This document shows positions 53,959-63,578 of a stretch of 64,000 bases of DNA, piece after piece. Source of the DNA: Actinoalloteichus caeruleus DSM 43889 (GTDB lineage: Bacteria; Actinomycetota; Actinomycetes; Mycobacteriales; Pseudonocardiaceae); NCBI RefSeq assembly GCF_000429185.2, contig NZ_AUBJ02000001.1, forward strand, positions 4,588,001 to 4,652,000. The letters are read 5' to 3'. Numbering within the stretch: the first letter of the stretch is position 1; every line of letters begins with the position of its first letter. The translations under genes were made by a program, and so were the position numbers. The notes under the pieces were generated by a model that had not been told where the DNA came from, did not search any database, and saw nothing but the letters and a program-made list of their open reading frames with translations.

Positions 53959-55611
53959 TCAGCCGTCCTCGGCGAGCTGGCGGTCCCGTTCCCGGGTGTG
54001 GCGCAGCGTCCTGGTGATGAAGACGGTCAGCAGGAGCAGCCCGATCCCGCCGCCGGCGCCGGCCACGGCGACGATGGTCGGGGTCCAGTCCCGTTCCTCC
54101 AGGTGGTGGACACCGCCGTGGAACAGGGCGTCCGCCCTCGGCTCCTCCTCCGGGAGAGTGCGCGTCAGCGCGGCCACCGGGTCCACCACCCCGGTCCCCC
54201 ACCCGAAGGCGACGCCGTTGACCCCGCCGGTCTGTTGCGCGGTCCGCTTGATGCGGTCCACGACCTGCGTCGCCGACAGGTTGGGGAAACGCTCGCGCAC
54301 CAGCGCGGCGGTGCCGGCGACGTAGGGGGCGGCGAAGCTGGTCCCCTGGATGGGTTCGAGGCCGTTGCCCTGGATGTCGAGCATGTTGGCCAGGCCCTCG
54401 CCACCCGGCGCGGGATCCACCGAGGTGACCTCGGTGCCCGGTGCCGCGATGTCGACCCACCAGCCCTGCACCGAGAACTCGGCCAGCGCGCCAGTGCGGT
54501 CGGTGGCACCCACGGCCAGCACCTCGGGGAACGCGCCGGGCAGCGTCATGTGGGTGACGTTGTCGGCGGTGTTCGTGGAGCAGCCGTCCGCCCCGTTGCC
54601 GGAGGCGGCGACCACCACGACGTCCCGCTCGTGGACCGCGTACTTGACGGCCGCGTGCAGCCGCTGGACGTAGGGGGACTCGACGTCGGTGATGGGCTGG
54701 CAGGAGGACTGGGAGAGGTTGATCACGTCCACGCCCTGGTTCGCCGCCTGCACGATGGCCCGCGCCATGATGTCGGTGTTGCCGGCGCCGGCGACCTTCT
54801 CCTCCTCGGGGATCTCGTCGTCGGCGGTCTGGTAGTAGTTGGAGACATTGCGGATGCCGACGAGCTCCACCCCCGGGGCGATGCCCCGGAACCGGGAGTC
54901 GTTGCCGAAGGGAGCCGCCCCGATCAGTCCGGCGACGATCGTCCCGTGCCCCTCGCAGTCGAAGGTCCCGTCCCGGCCGTCCCGACCGTCGATGTAGTCG
55001 CCCGCCCCGCTGAGCCGGTCACCGAAGGACGGGTGCCGGTTCACCCCGGTGTCGACGACGGCGACCCGCTGCCCTGACCCGGTCGCGCCCATCCGGGCCA
55101 GCTCGTCGAACCGCAGGTAGTCGTGCGCCCAGGACTGCGGTGGTAGCGACCCGCTCGTGCTCGCGCCCGGGGTGATGCAGGCCGTGCGGTGCTCGAACAA
55201 CGCCCAGTCACCGCCGGTGGGCGGCACGCCGGGTGGCGCGGCGGGATCGACGTCGGGGAACGTCGGGACGTTGCCGTTGAGCCGCCGGTCGGCCTCGGAC
55301 CTCGGGCGGTCGGGGTCGTCGGCGGTCTCGTCCCCCGGGGCGTCGCCCTCGGGGGACTCCGGGTCAGCCCCGTCCTCCGCGCCAGCCCCGTCCTCCGCGC
55401 CGGGGTCCCCCTGGTCGCCGAGGTCCTCGCCCCCGCCGCCCTGACCGGGGTCCTCGGGACTCCCCTCGTCCTGCTGGTCCTCCTGCGCCACCGCGACGCC
55501 CGTCAGCGCCGGAGCGGCGCTCAGGCTCGGGCCGACGAGCGTCACCACCGCGACCGTCGCCCCCGCGGCGAGCCGCCGGACCGCGCCACCCGAACGTCGG
55601 CTGGCAGCCAT
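53959..55611 (-). CDS. mycP: mycosin, type VII secretion subtilisin-like protease
   Basis: Mycosins are membrane-anchored subtilases needed for T7SS stability and substrate processing. The product of 550 residues has a signal peptide (about 1-42), an acidic, Gly-rich linker at 44-110, the subtilase domain with Asp187 (VAVVDTG), His222 (EGHGTIVAG) and Ser425 (GTSFAAPYVAG), and a C-terminal membrane segment at about 510-530 with a basic tail. ATG 55611 is chosen for AAAGGA 7 bases upstream; ATG 55617 and GTG 55632 are in frame but too near or above that site. eccD lies 52 bases upstream in the same direction. Confidence 0.94.
   Translation of the reverse strand: MAASRRSGGAVRRLAAGATVAVVTLVGPSLSAAPALTGVAVAQEDQQDEGSPEDPGQGGGGEDLGDQGDPGAEDGAGAEDGADPESPEGDAPGDETADDPDRPRSEADRRLNGNVPTFPDVDPAAPPGVPPTGGDWALFEHRTACITPGASTSGSLPPQSWAHDYLRFDELARMGATGSGQRVAVVDTGVNRHPSFGDRLSGAGDYIDGRDGRDGTFDCEGHGTIVAGLIGAAPFGNDSRFRGIAPGVELVGIRNVSNYYQTADDEIPEEEKVAGAGNTDIMARAIVQAANQGVDVINLSQSSCQPITDVESPYVQRLHAAVKYAVHERDVVVVAASGNGADGCSTNTADNVTHMTLPGAFPEVLAVGATDRTGALAEFSVQGWWVDIAAPGTEVTSVDPAPGGEGLANMLDIQGNGLEPIQGTSFAAPYVAGTAALVRERFPNLSATQVVDRIKRTAQQTGGVNGVAFGWGTGVVDPVAALTRTLPEEEPRADALFHGGVHHLEERDWTPTIVAVAGAGGGIGLLLLTVFITRTLRHTRERDRQLAEDG
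55366..55401. repeat. exact 18-base tandem duplication in mycP
   Basis: AGCCCCGTCCTCCGCGCC occurs twice in direct succession and encodes six acidic/Gly residues of the mycosin linker twice. It suggests slippage in a poorly constrained segment. Confidence 0.85.
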
Positions 55612-55663
55612 CGTCATGTCCTTTCGCCGCACCCGCGATGCCCTCCCGTCGGAGTCGCGGCCG

Positions 55664-57070
55664 TCACCACTCGATCTGGATCAACTGGCGGAAGGTCGTG
55701 TACAGCTCCATCACGGCCAGCGCCACCGGGATGACCGCCGCGATCATCACGGCCTCGAAGATGTCGACCGACCGGCGGAGCACCGGCGAGAACTTCTGGT
55801 CGGGGAACACCACCCCGAGGACGAACGCGGCCACCGCCAACACCATGAGCGTCCCGAAGACGCCCAACAGCATCACCAGCTGGTCGTCGGTCGCGGTCAT
55901 CCACCCCACCACGAGGCCGGCCGCGGTGAGCATGCCGCACATCAGCAGCGCGATCGCCTGCGTCCCGTTGGCGTAGGTGCGGGAACGCAGCAGCAGGACG
56001 ATCGAGACGACGACCCCGAGCACCGGACCCCAGAAGTTGTCCGACCCGGCCGCGATCACCGCACCGATCGCGGCGACCACGCCGCACCCGATGATCATGC
56101 CGGTCATGTACTCGTGCGCCAGTCCCGAGCGCTGCTCGATGATCGCGTAGTCCGGGAAGCCGGTGTCCTCCTTGAGGTCCTCGGCGCTACCGGGGACCTG
56201 GGGGAGGGGCAGCTTCGCCAGGTAGATCGTGAGCCGGGGCAGGATGGACAGCGCGGCGAGCGAGACGGCGGCCGCCCCGGCCGCGATCCCCGACGGGGGG
56301 TGGTCGACGAAGGTGCCCACCAGGAAGGTCAGCGCGCCCAGCGCGCCGGCGGCCCCGGCGGCGACGAAGACGACGACGCCCTGGCCCAACAACATCACGC
56401 TCGCCGACGCGAAGACGGTGACGAGCGCGGACCCGAGCAGGAACGACGGTGCGAGCTCACCGCCGGGAACCAGGTACAGCCCGCCGACGAAAGCCATCGG
56501 GAGCCCGCCGGCGGCGGCGATCAGCAGGCCGGTCCTCGGTGCCCGGTACGCGCGGGTGACCACCGCGCCGGCCGCGACGGCGACCACCGCGGTGACCGTG
56601 GCCGTGATCGCCGACCCGAGGCTCCGACCCGAGACGAACAGCGCGACGGCCGCGACCACCAGCGCCAGCACTCCCGCGATGTGGCCCAGGCGGTGGGCGG
56701 TCTCCTTGGTCCACGGCCGGAAACTGAGCGGGTCGGAGTCGGAGATCGCGTCGACCACGTCGTCGTACAGCGGTGGTGGCGGGTTCTCCGAGCGGCGGCG
56801 CAGTTGCACGATCTCGCCGTCCAGCACCCCGAGGGAGGCCAGTGTCCTGCTCGGGTCGAGCGGCCCCTCACCCATCTTCGCCAGGCACCAGCCGCCATGC
56901 CGGGCGCCGCCGTCCGGAGTGGCCTCCTTGGACATCTCCAGCAGCATCGGAAGCAGGTCGGCCACTGCGACGTCGGCGGGCAGAGCGAGGTCGATGCGTG
57001 TCTTCGGCGCAACCACCGTCACTCGGCTGAACACCGTCGTACCGGTCGCCACTGCGCCCCCTAATGTCAT
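55664..57070 (-). CDS. eccD: type VII secretion integral membrane protein EccD
   Basis: EccD forms the main membrane vestibule of the T7SS. Residues about 13-95 are a ubiquitin-like (YukD) domain (FSRVTVVAPKTRIDLALPAD; LGVLDGEIVQLRRRS), followed by about 11 membrane segments. The product has 468 residues, normal for the family. ATG start; it is divergent from eccC with a 276-base gap and lies upstream of mycP in one unit. Confidence 0.95.
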   Translation of the reverse strand: MTLGGAVATGTTVFSRVTVVAPKTRIDLALPADVAVADLLPMLLEMSKEATPDGGARHGGWCLAKMGEGPLDPSRTLASLGVLDGEIVQLRRRSENPPPPLYDDVVDAISDSDPLSFRPWTKETAHRLGHIAGVLALVVAAVALFVSGRSLGSAITATVTAVVAVAAGAVVTRAYRAPRTGLLIAAAGGLPMAFVGGLYLVPGGELAPSFLLGSALVTVFASASVMLLGQGVVVFVAAGAAGALGALTFLVGTFVDHPPSGIAAGAAAVSLAALSILPRLTIYLAKLPLPQVPGSAEDLKEDTGFPDYAIIEQRSGLAHEYMTGMIIGCGVVAAIGAVIAAGSDNFWGPVLGVVVSIVLLLRSRTYANGTQAIALLMCGMLTAAGLVVGWMTATDDQLVMLLGVFGTLMVLAVAAFVLGVVFPDQKFSPVLRRSVDIFEAVMIAAVIPVALAVMELYTTFRQLIQIEW

Positions 57071-57346
57071 GTCGTCGGTTGCTTCTCGGGCCGCCCCCGT
57101 GGCGGGCGGGCGTCCCCGTGGACCGGGTTCACCGAATCCGTCCCGCCGTCGCGGTGAGCGCCCTTAGTATGGCCGCACCGAGTTGGGCGAGTCCGTGGGT
57201 TTGGCGTAACCGAACCAGAACGTCGGCCGGAATGCCTCGGGAACGGGAAAATCAGCGGACTCCCCCGGACCCGAGCGTGAACCGCCACCGCGTCGCCGAC
57301 GTCCGCCGACCGTCCCGTGATGTCGAGTGCGAGAGGTGCCTGTTCG

Positions 57347-60300
57347 GTGAGCACGCTGAAGTTCAAGCGGTCGCCGCGGCTGTCCGCCCCCCGGCCGCCC
57401 GGTGGTGAGGTGCATCTCGAACCACCGCCCGAGGTGCCGAGGCCGATACCCGGCAACATCATCCAGAAGCTGCTTCCGGTGATCATGATCGTGGCGTCGA
57501 TCGGGATGATGGCGCTGATGTTCACCATGCGCCGCAACCCGATGATGCTCATGTTCGGCGGCATGTTCCTCATCTCGACCATCGGGATGATGGTCGGCGG
57601 TGGTGGCAAGGGCAACGCCCAGAAGAAGGCCGAGATGGACGAGGACCGCAAGGACTACCTGCGGTACCTCGGCCAGATGCGGGACCGGGCGCGCGAGGCC
57701 GTCGCCGAGCAGCGGGCCTCCCGCGAGTGGCACCACCCGGACCCGCAGGCGTTGTGGTCGATGGCCACCAGCCGCCGCATGTGGGAACGGCGGCAGAACG
57801 ACTCCGACTTCTGCCACCTCCGGGTGGGCCGGGGTTCGCAGCGGCTCGACACCAGGTTGGTCCCGCCGCAGACCGGGCCGGTCGACGAGCTGGAGCCGTT
57901 GACCACCCTCGCGCTCCGCCGGTTCGTCCGGGCGCACTCGATCGTGCCCGACCTGCCCATCGTGATCGCGCTGCGGGGCTTCGCCGCGGTGGGGATCGAG
58001 GGGGAGGCCAAGCACGGCCGGGCGTTGGCACGGGCGATGATCTCCCAGCTCGCCACCTTCCACACCCCCGAGGACGTGCTCATCGCCGTCGTCACCTCGG
58101 GCCGGGCGAAGCAGGAGTGGGAGTGGGCCAAGTGGCTGCCCCACGTCCAGCACCCCACGATCAACGACGGCATCGGCTCGCTGCGGATGATGGCCGGCTC
58201 CCTCGGCCAGGTCGAGTCGTTCCTCGCCGACCACCTGCGGGACCGGCAGCGGTTCAGCCGGAACGCGCCGCCGCAGCCGGACCAGCCGCACATCGTCATC
58301 GTCATCGACGAGGGCGAGGTCACCCGTGAGGAGTACATCCTCATGGAGGAGGGGCTGATGGGCGTCACGCTCCTCGACCTCTCCAACTCCCTGGGCAAAC
58401 TCACCGCGCGGCGGGGACTCCGCCTCGTCGTCGACGAGAAGCGGGTCGGCGCGCGGAGCGCGAGCGGGGTGGAGTGGTTCGGCTCGCCGGACGACCTGAG
58501 CCTCGCCGAGGCGGAGGCCCTGTCCCGCAAGCTGTCCCCCTACCGGCTCGGCGCGGCCTCGCAGGAGCAGAGCGAGGAGGAGCCGCTGCTGTCCAACCCG
58601 GGCGTGCTGGAGATGGCCGGTATCGCCGGCGACGAGATGACCTTCGACGTCCAGGAGGCCTGGCGACCCCGTCCCGTCCGCGACCGCTACAAGGTCGCCT
58701 TCGGTGTCGGGGAGCATGGCCAGCTCGTCGAGCTGGACATCAAGGAGGCCGCCGTCGGCGGGATGGGCCCGCACGGGCTGTGCATCGGCGCGACCGGGTC
58801 CGGGAAGTCGGAGTTCCTGCGGACCCTGGTGCTCGGCCTGCTGGCCACGCACTCGTCGACCGCGTTGAACATGATCCTCGTCGACTTCAAGGGCGGCGCG
58901 ACGTTCCTCGGCCTGGACAAGGCCCCCCACGTCGCCGCGACGATCACCAACCTCTCCGGTGACCTCACGCTGGTGGACCGGATGAAGGACGCCATCTCCG
59001 GCGAGGTGTCCCGGCGGCAGGAGATCCTGGCCAAGGGGAACTTCAAGAACGTCTGGGACTACCAGAAGGCGCGGGAGAACGGGGCCGACCTCGACCCGCT
59101 CCCGGCGTTGTTCATCTGCATCGACGAGTTCTCCGAGATGCTGACCGCCAAACCGGACTTCATCGACATCTTCCTCCAGATCGGCCGGGTGGGCCGTTCG
59201 TTGCAGATCCACATGCTGCTGGCCTCGCAGCGGCTGGAGGAGGGCAAACTGCGCGGACTGGACACCTTCCTGTCCTACCGGATCGGTCTGAAGACGTTCT
59301 CCGCCTCGGAGTCCCGGGCTGCGATCGGCGTGCCCGACGCCTACGAGCTGCCGCCCGTGCCCGGCTCCGGGTACCTGAAGTTCGACACCACGAGCCTGGT
59401 CCGGTTCAAGGCCTCCTACGTCTCCGGCCCGTACCGGCCGGCCGGTGTCCAGGTCGGACCGACCTCGGCCCCGGTCACCGCCGACCGGCGGCCGAAGCTG
59501 TTCGTCCCGGACTACGTCGAGATCCCGAAGGAACCGGAGAAACCGGCCCAACCGGCTCCGGCCCAGAAGAAGAAGGAGGAGGAGGCCAACGAGCCCAGCG
59601 AGCTGGACGTGCTGATCAGCCGGCTCGTCGGCCAGGGGCCGCCCGCGCACGAGGTGTGGCTGCCGCCGCTGCGGGAGTCCTCCCCGCTCGACCTGCTCAT
59701 GCCGCCGCTGGCGCCCGCCGAGGACCGGGGGCTCTCCCCAGCCGGCTTCTTCGCCAACGGTCGGCTCCAGGTGCCCATCGGCCTCGTCGACAAGCCCTTC
59801 GAACAGCGCAGGGACCTCCTCTGGGCGGACCTCGCCGGCGCGAAGGGGCATGCCGCGGTCGTGGGTGGCCCGCAGACCGGCAAGTCGATGGCGCTGCGGA
59901 CGCTGATCATGTCGATGGCGTTGACCCACACCCCGGAGGAGGCCAACTTCTACTGCCTCGACTTCGGTGGTGGCACGTTGCAGAGCCTCTCCGGGCTGCC
60001 CCACGTCGGCGCGGTGGCGGCCAGGCGCGATCCCGACACCGTTCGACGGACCATCGCCGAGATCAGCGGGCTGATCGCGCAGCGGGAGGCCCTGTTCGGC
60101 AGGTTGGGTGTCGACTCGATGGCCGACTACCGGGTGCGCAAGCGCCGGGGCGAGGCCAAGGAGGACCCCTTCGGCGACGTCTTCCTGGTCATCGACGGCT
60201 GGCTCAACTTCAAGACGGAGTTCGAGCCGATGGAGAAGCAGGTCCAGAACCTCGCCGGGCAGGGCCTGAGCTACGGCGTGCACCTGGTGCTGACCGCCAA

Positions 60301-61336
60301 CCGGTGGGCCGAGATCCGACCCGCGCTCAAGGACCTGCTCGGGACGCGGTTCGAACTCCGGCTCGGTGACCCGACGGAGTCCGAGGTGGACCGGCGGGTC
60401 GCGGTGAACGTGCCCCAGGGCGCGCCTGGGCGGGGCCTGTCCCCGGAGAAGCTGCACTTCCTCATCGGCCTCCCCAGGATCGACGGTTCGTCGAACTCGG
60501 AGGACATCGCCAACGGAGTGGGCGACGCGGTGGCGAAGGTGTCGGGCGCCTGGCGCGGCCCGCACGCACCCAAGGTGCGGTTGCTCCCGGAGCGGCTGCC
60601 GATCGAGCAGATGCCCCGGCTGGAGATGCCGGCCGGCAAGAAACTGGTCCCCATCGGCGTCGACGAGAACGAGCTCGCACCGGTCGCGTTGGACTTCGAC
60701 TCCGATCCGCACTTCATGGCCTTCGGCGAGCGCGAGTCGGGCAAGACCAACCTGCTGCGCACGATCATCGAGGGCATCACGAAGGTCTACACGCCGCGTG
60801 AGGCGCTGATCCTGCTGGTCGACTACCGGCGCACGATGCTCGGTTTCCTCCAGACACCGCACCTGCTGGAGTACGCGGTGTCGGCGAACCAGCTGAAGGG
60901 CTACGTCGGCGACATCAAGAACTCGCTGGCCAAGCGGATGCCCGGCCCGAACGTGACGCAGGAGGAACTGCGGAACCGGTCCTGGTGGAAGGGACCCGAC
61001 CTGTTCGTCATCGTCGACGACTACGAGTTGGTGGCCCCGCAGGGGGCGAACCCCCTCCAGCCGCTCGCCGAGTTCATCCCCCAGGCCAAGGACGTCGGTC
61101 TGCACGTGATCACCGCCAGGAACATCGCCGGCGGCTCGCGGTCCTCCTTCGAGCCGGTGATCGGCAAGATGAAGGAGGTGTCGACGCCGGGCATCATCAT
61201 GAGCGGGCCCAAGGAGGAGGCGAACATCCTCGGCAACATCAAGCCGACCGCGATGCCACCTGGTCGGGGCACCGTCGTCAGCCGGCGGGTCGGCCAGCAG
61301 CTGATGCAGATCGCGTGGCTGGAGCCGAACTTCTGA
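57347..61336 (+). CDS. eccC: type VII secretion ATPase EccC (fused EccCab)
   Basis: EccC is the FtsK/SpoIIIE-type motor that recognises T7SS substrates. The 1329-residue single chain has two membrane segments at about 38-85, then three ATPase domains with Walker A motifs GATGSGKS (about 481), GGPQTGKS (about 839) and GERESGKT (about 1126), and Walker B strands MILVDFKGG, NFYCLDFGGG and LILLVDYRR. All three P-loops are intact. GTG 57347 is chosen (GAGAGG upstream, STLKFKRSPRLSAPRPPGGE start typical); GTG 57317 in frame is possible. It is divergent from eccD. Confidence 0.95.
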   Translation: MSTLKFKRSPRLSAPRPPGGEVHLEPPPEVPRPIPGNIIQKLLPVIMIVASIGMMALMFTMRRNPMMLMFGGMFLISTIGMMVGGGGKGNAQKKAEMDEDRKDYLRYLGQMRDRAREAVAEQRASREWHHPDPQALWSMATSRRMWERRQNDSDFCHLRVGRGSQRLDTRLVPPQTGPVDELEPLTTLALRRFVRAHSIVPDLPIVIALRGFAAVGIEGEAKHGRALARAMISQLATFHTPEDVLIAVVTSGRAKQEWEWAKWLPHVQHPTINDGIGSLRMMAGSLGQVESFLADHLRDRQRFSRNAPPQPDQPHIVIVIDEGEVTREEYILMEEGLMGVTLLDLSNSLGKLTARRGLRLVVDEKRVGARSASGVEWFGSPDDLSLAEAEALSRKLSPYRLGAASQEQSEEEPLLSNPGVLEMAGIAGDEMTFDVQEAWRPRPVRDRYKVAFGVGEHGQLVELDIKEAAVGGMGPHGLCIGATGSGKSEFLRTLVLGLLATHSSTALNMILVDFKGGATFLGLDKAPHVAATITNLSGDLTLVDRMKDAISGEVSRRQEILAKGNFKNVWDYQKARENGADLDPLPALFICIDEFSEMLTAKPDFIDIFLQIGRVGRSLQIHMLLASQRLEEGKLRGLDTFLSYRIGLKTFSASESRAAIGVPDAYELPPVPGSGYLKFDTTSLVRFKASYVSGPYRPAGVQVGPTSAPVTADRRPKLFVPDYVEIPKEPEKPAQPAPAQKKKEEEANEPSELDVLISRLVGQGPPAHEVWLPPLRESSPLDLLMPPLAPAEDRGLSPAGFFANGRLQVPIGLVDKPFEQRRDLLWADLAGAKGHAAVVGGPQTGKSMALRTLIMSMALTHTPEEANFYCLDFGGGTLQSLSGLPHVGAVAARRDPDTVRRTIAEISGLIAQREALFGRLGVDSMADYRVRKRRGEAKEDPFGDVFLVIDGWLNFKTEFEPMEKQVQNLAGQGLSYGVHLVLTANRWAEIRPALKDLLGTRFELRLGDPTESEVDRRVAVNVPQGAPGRGLSPEKLHFLIGLPRIDGSSNSEDIANGVGDAVAKVSGAWRGPHAPKVRLLPERLPIEQMPRLEMPAGKKLVPIGVDENELAPVALDFDSDPHFMAFGERESGKTNLLRTIIEGITKVYTPREALILLVDYRRTMLGFLQTPHLLEYAVSANQLKGYVGDIKNSLAKRMPGPNVTQEELRNRSWWKGPDLFVIVDDYELVAPQGANPLQPLAEFIPQAKDVGLHVITARNIAGGSRSSFEPVIGKMKEVSTPGIIMSGPKEEANILGNIKPTAMPPGRGTVVSRRVGQQLMQIAWLEPNF

Positions 61337-61600
61337 CGAATCGTCACGGCTCCTCGTCGAGCGGGGGAGGGGGCTGTCGAGTGGGACGGCCCCCTCCCGC
61401 GCGTCCGGGCGCGCCCCTCGCCGTGCGGTCACCGCGTCGGACCGGGACCAGCGGTGTCGCGGGCTCCCCCGGAACGGTGGCTACCCTGACTGCCAAGAAG
61501 GTCGGGAGGCGGTCGGTATCGCCTGTCGTGGCCGGGTGCCCCGGACCGACGGGTGGGCCGGTGCCGGCGGCCGGCGGGGTCCGGTTTGAGGGGCGTTGAC

Positions 61601-63513
61601 GTGAGCTTGCGCGTGGCGGTCGACTTCGGGACGTCCAGCACCTGCGTGGTCGCCTCGGTCGACGGGCGTGAGCCGCAGGTCGTCGTGGTCGACGGACAGC
61701 CCCTGATGCCCTCCGCCGTCTTCGCGGCCGAGGACGGGACCCTCTTCGTGGGCGCCGAGGCGGAGCGGCAGGCCGCGATCGACCCCGCCCGCTACGAGCC
61801 TTACCCGAAACGGCGGGTCGACGAGGGCGAGCTGCTGCTCGGCACCACGGTGCTGCCGGTGTCGAACGTGGTCCACGCCGTCCTCCGACGGGCGGTGGAC
61901 GAGGCCAGGCACCTCGCGGACCGCGCCGTCGTCGACCTCCTCGTGCTCACCCACCCCGCCGAATGGGGCGCGACGCGAACCCGGCTGCTGCGGCAGGCCG
62001 CGCACGGCCTGGCCCGCGAGTTCGTCCTGGTGCCCGAACCGGTGGCGGCGGCGGTCTTCCACAGCACCCTCCAGGCGGAGCAGGCGGCGGCGGACGGACC
62101 CGCCGAACCGGTCGCGGTCCTCGACCTCGGTGGGGGGACGGTCGACGTCAGCGTGGTCCGCCGCGCCGGAACGGGTTTCGAGGTGCTGGCGACGCGCGGC
62201 AACCCCGGATTCGGCGGTGCCGACATCGACCAGGCGCTGCTCGACCACGTGGGTGGAACCGCCTCGGCGGTCGACCCGGCCGGGTGGCAGGAGTTGACCG
62301 GAGGACGTGACCTCCCCGACCGCCGCCGTCGACGGGTGCTGTTCCAGGACGTGCGGGGCGCCAAGGAGACGTTGTCCCGCCACAGCTACACCGACATCCC
62401 GCTCCCGCCGCCGTTCGCCGACGCGCTCGTCACCAGGAGCGACCTGGAGGCGCTCATCCACGACAGGATCGCGGAGGCGGCGGACCTGGTGGGCCGGGCG
62501 GCCCGGGACGCCGGAGTGGAGCCTGGCCGACTCGGCGCCGTCTTCCTGGTCGGCGGTTCGAGCCGCATCCCGCTCGTGGCGCGACTGGTGCACGAGCGGG
62601 TGGGAGTGGTGCCCACCACCCTCGACCAGCCCGAGACTGTGGTGGCGAGGGGCGCCCTGCGGGCGGTGGCCCTCGACCCGGAGCGGACCAGCGGGGTCGC
62701 CGCCGTCCGGGCACCCTCGGGAACCCCGGCCCGGGGGCTCCGGGGTCCGGTCGCGGCACCCGTGCCTCCGGCGGTCCGCTCGGGGAGCGGCACGCCTCCA
62801 CCGGGTTTCCCGCCCGCCGGGCCCCCGTCGCGGCGCCCCCGGGGCACTACGGCCCGCCCGGCCCCGCCCCGCTCGCCGGCGGTCCGTTCCCGCCGCGTGG
62901 TGGCGGTCCGGTGGTCGGCCCCCCACCCCATCCCGCGCACGGTCCGCCGCCGGTGGGGAAGGGTCGCGGGCGGCGGGACCAACGCCGGTGGTGGCTCCTC
63001 GGCGGTGCTCTCGTCGCTGCCCTCGCGGTCGCGGCGGCGCTGGTGGTCTTCGTCCTCCCCCGGAGCGACCGGGAGATCGCGCTCTACGACTACCGCTTCG
63101 CCTACCCGGCCGACTGGGAGCAGAGCGGCGGCGACGCCGCCCAGCGCAAGGTCCAGATCAGACCGGAGGGCGCGGCCGAGGACACGGACCTGGTCGTCGT
63201 GCAGGAATGGCGGCTGGACTACGACAGCGACGCCGACCGGGAGCGGGCGGCGAGCGAGCTGCGTCAGAGCTACGAGGAGCGGAACGGGTCGGTCGGTGGT
63301 TCCACCTTCGCCGGTTTCGACGTGGACGCGGAGTACGCCGGCCGGGACGTCGTCTACTACCGGCAGGACCGGGCGGACGGGCGGACCGTGGACTGGTACC
63401 ACCTGTTCGACGGCAGGCTCCAGGTCGCGGTCGGCTGCCAGTACACGCCCCAGGGGGCCGAGCGGGTGGCCCAGGCCTGCGAGCGCGTGGTGGACAGCCT
63501 CCGGATCGGTTAG
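61601..63513 (+). pseudogene. Hsp70-like type VII secretion-associated protein, apparent frameshift
   Basis: In actinomycetes the gene next to eccC of the ESX-4 type encodes a protein related to mycobacterial Rv3446c: an Hsp70-like ATPase domain, a Pro-rich linker, one membrane segment and a conserved C-terminal domain. Here the first part is clear (VAVDFGTSSTCVVAS, VLDLGGGTVDVSVV, VFLVGGSSRIPLVARLV) in one frame to about 62822, and the second part in another frame. One missing base, for example a sixth C in the run 62822-62826, restores one continuous protein of about 638 residues. The untouched first frame runs on to 63562 without any family features. Start GTG 61601. It may be a true mutation, a sequencing error or, less likely, a programmed shift. 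Confidence 0.8.
62822..63513 (+). CDS. C-terminal half of the Hsp70-like T7SS-associated protein (second frame)
   Basis: Second part of the frameshifted gene. It contains a Pro/Gly linker (VAAPPGHYGPPGPAPLAG), one membrane segment (WWLLGGALVAALAVAAALVV) and a folded C-terminal domain of about 150 residues (ALYDYRFAYPADWEQSGG; GRTVDWYHLFDGRLQVAVGC) as in the T7SS-associated family. If translated alone the first usable start is GTG 62911, giving 200 residues, with no clear ribosome site. The linker character before that codon shows that the frame is coding further upstream. Confidence 0.7.
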
Positions 63514-63578
63514 CCGGCGGCCCGCTCGGCCGGTGCCCGCGAGCGGCCCGACGATCCGGTGACAAGCGAGGGAGGACC

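Noticed and set aside
57164-61432. Open frame of over 1400 codons antisense to eccC
   Set aside because: Mirror of the codon bias of eccC; composition is that of a shadow frame and it spans the start regions of two real genes.
63514-63562. Continuation of the first frame of the Hsp70-like gene to 63562
   Set aside because: After about 62830 this frame is Arg/Ser/Thr-rich shadow sequence; the family C-terminal domain lies in the other frame.
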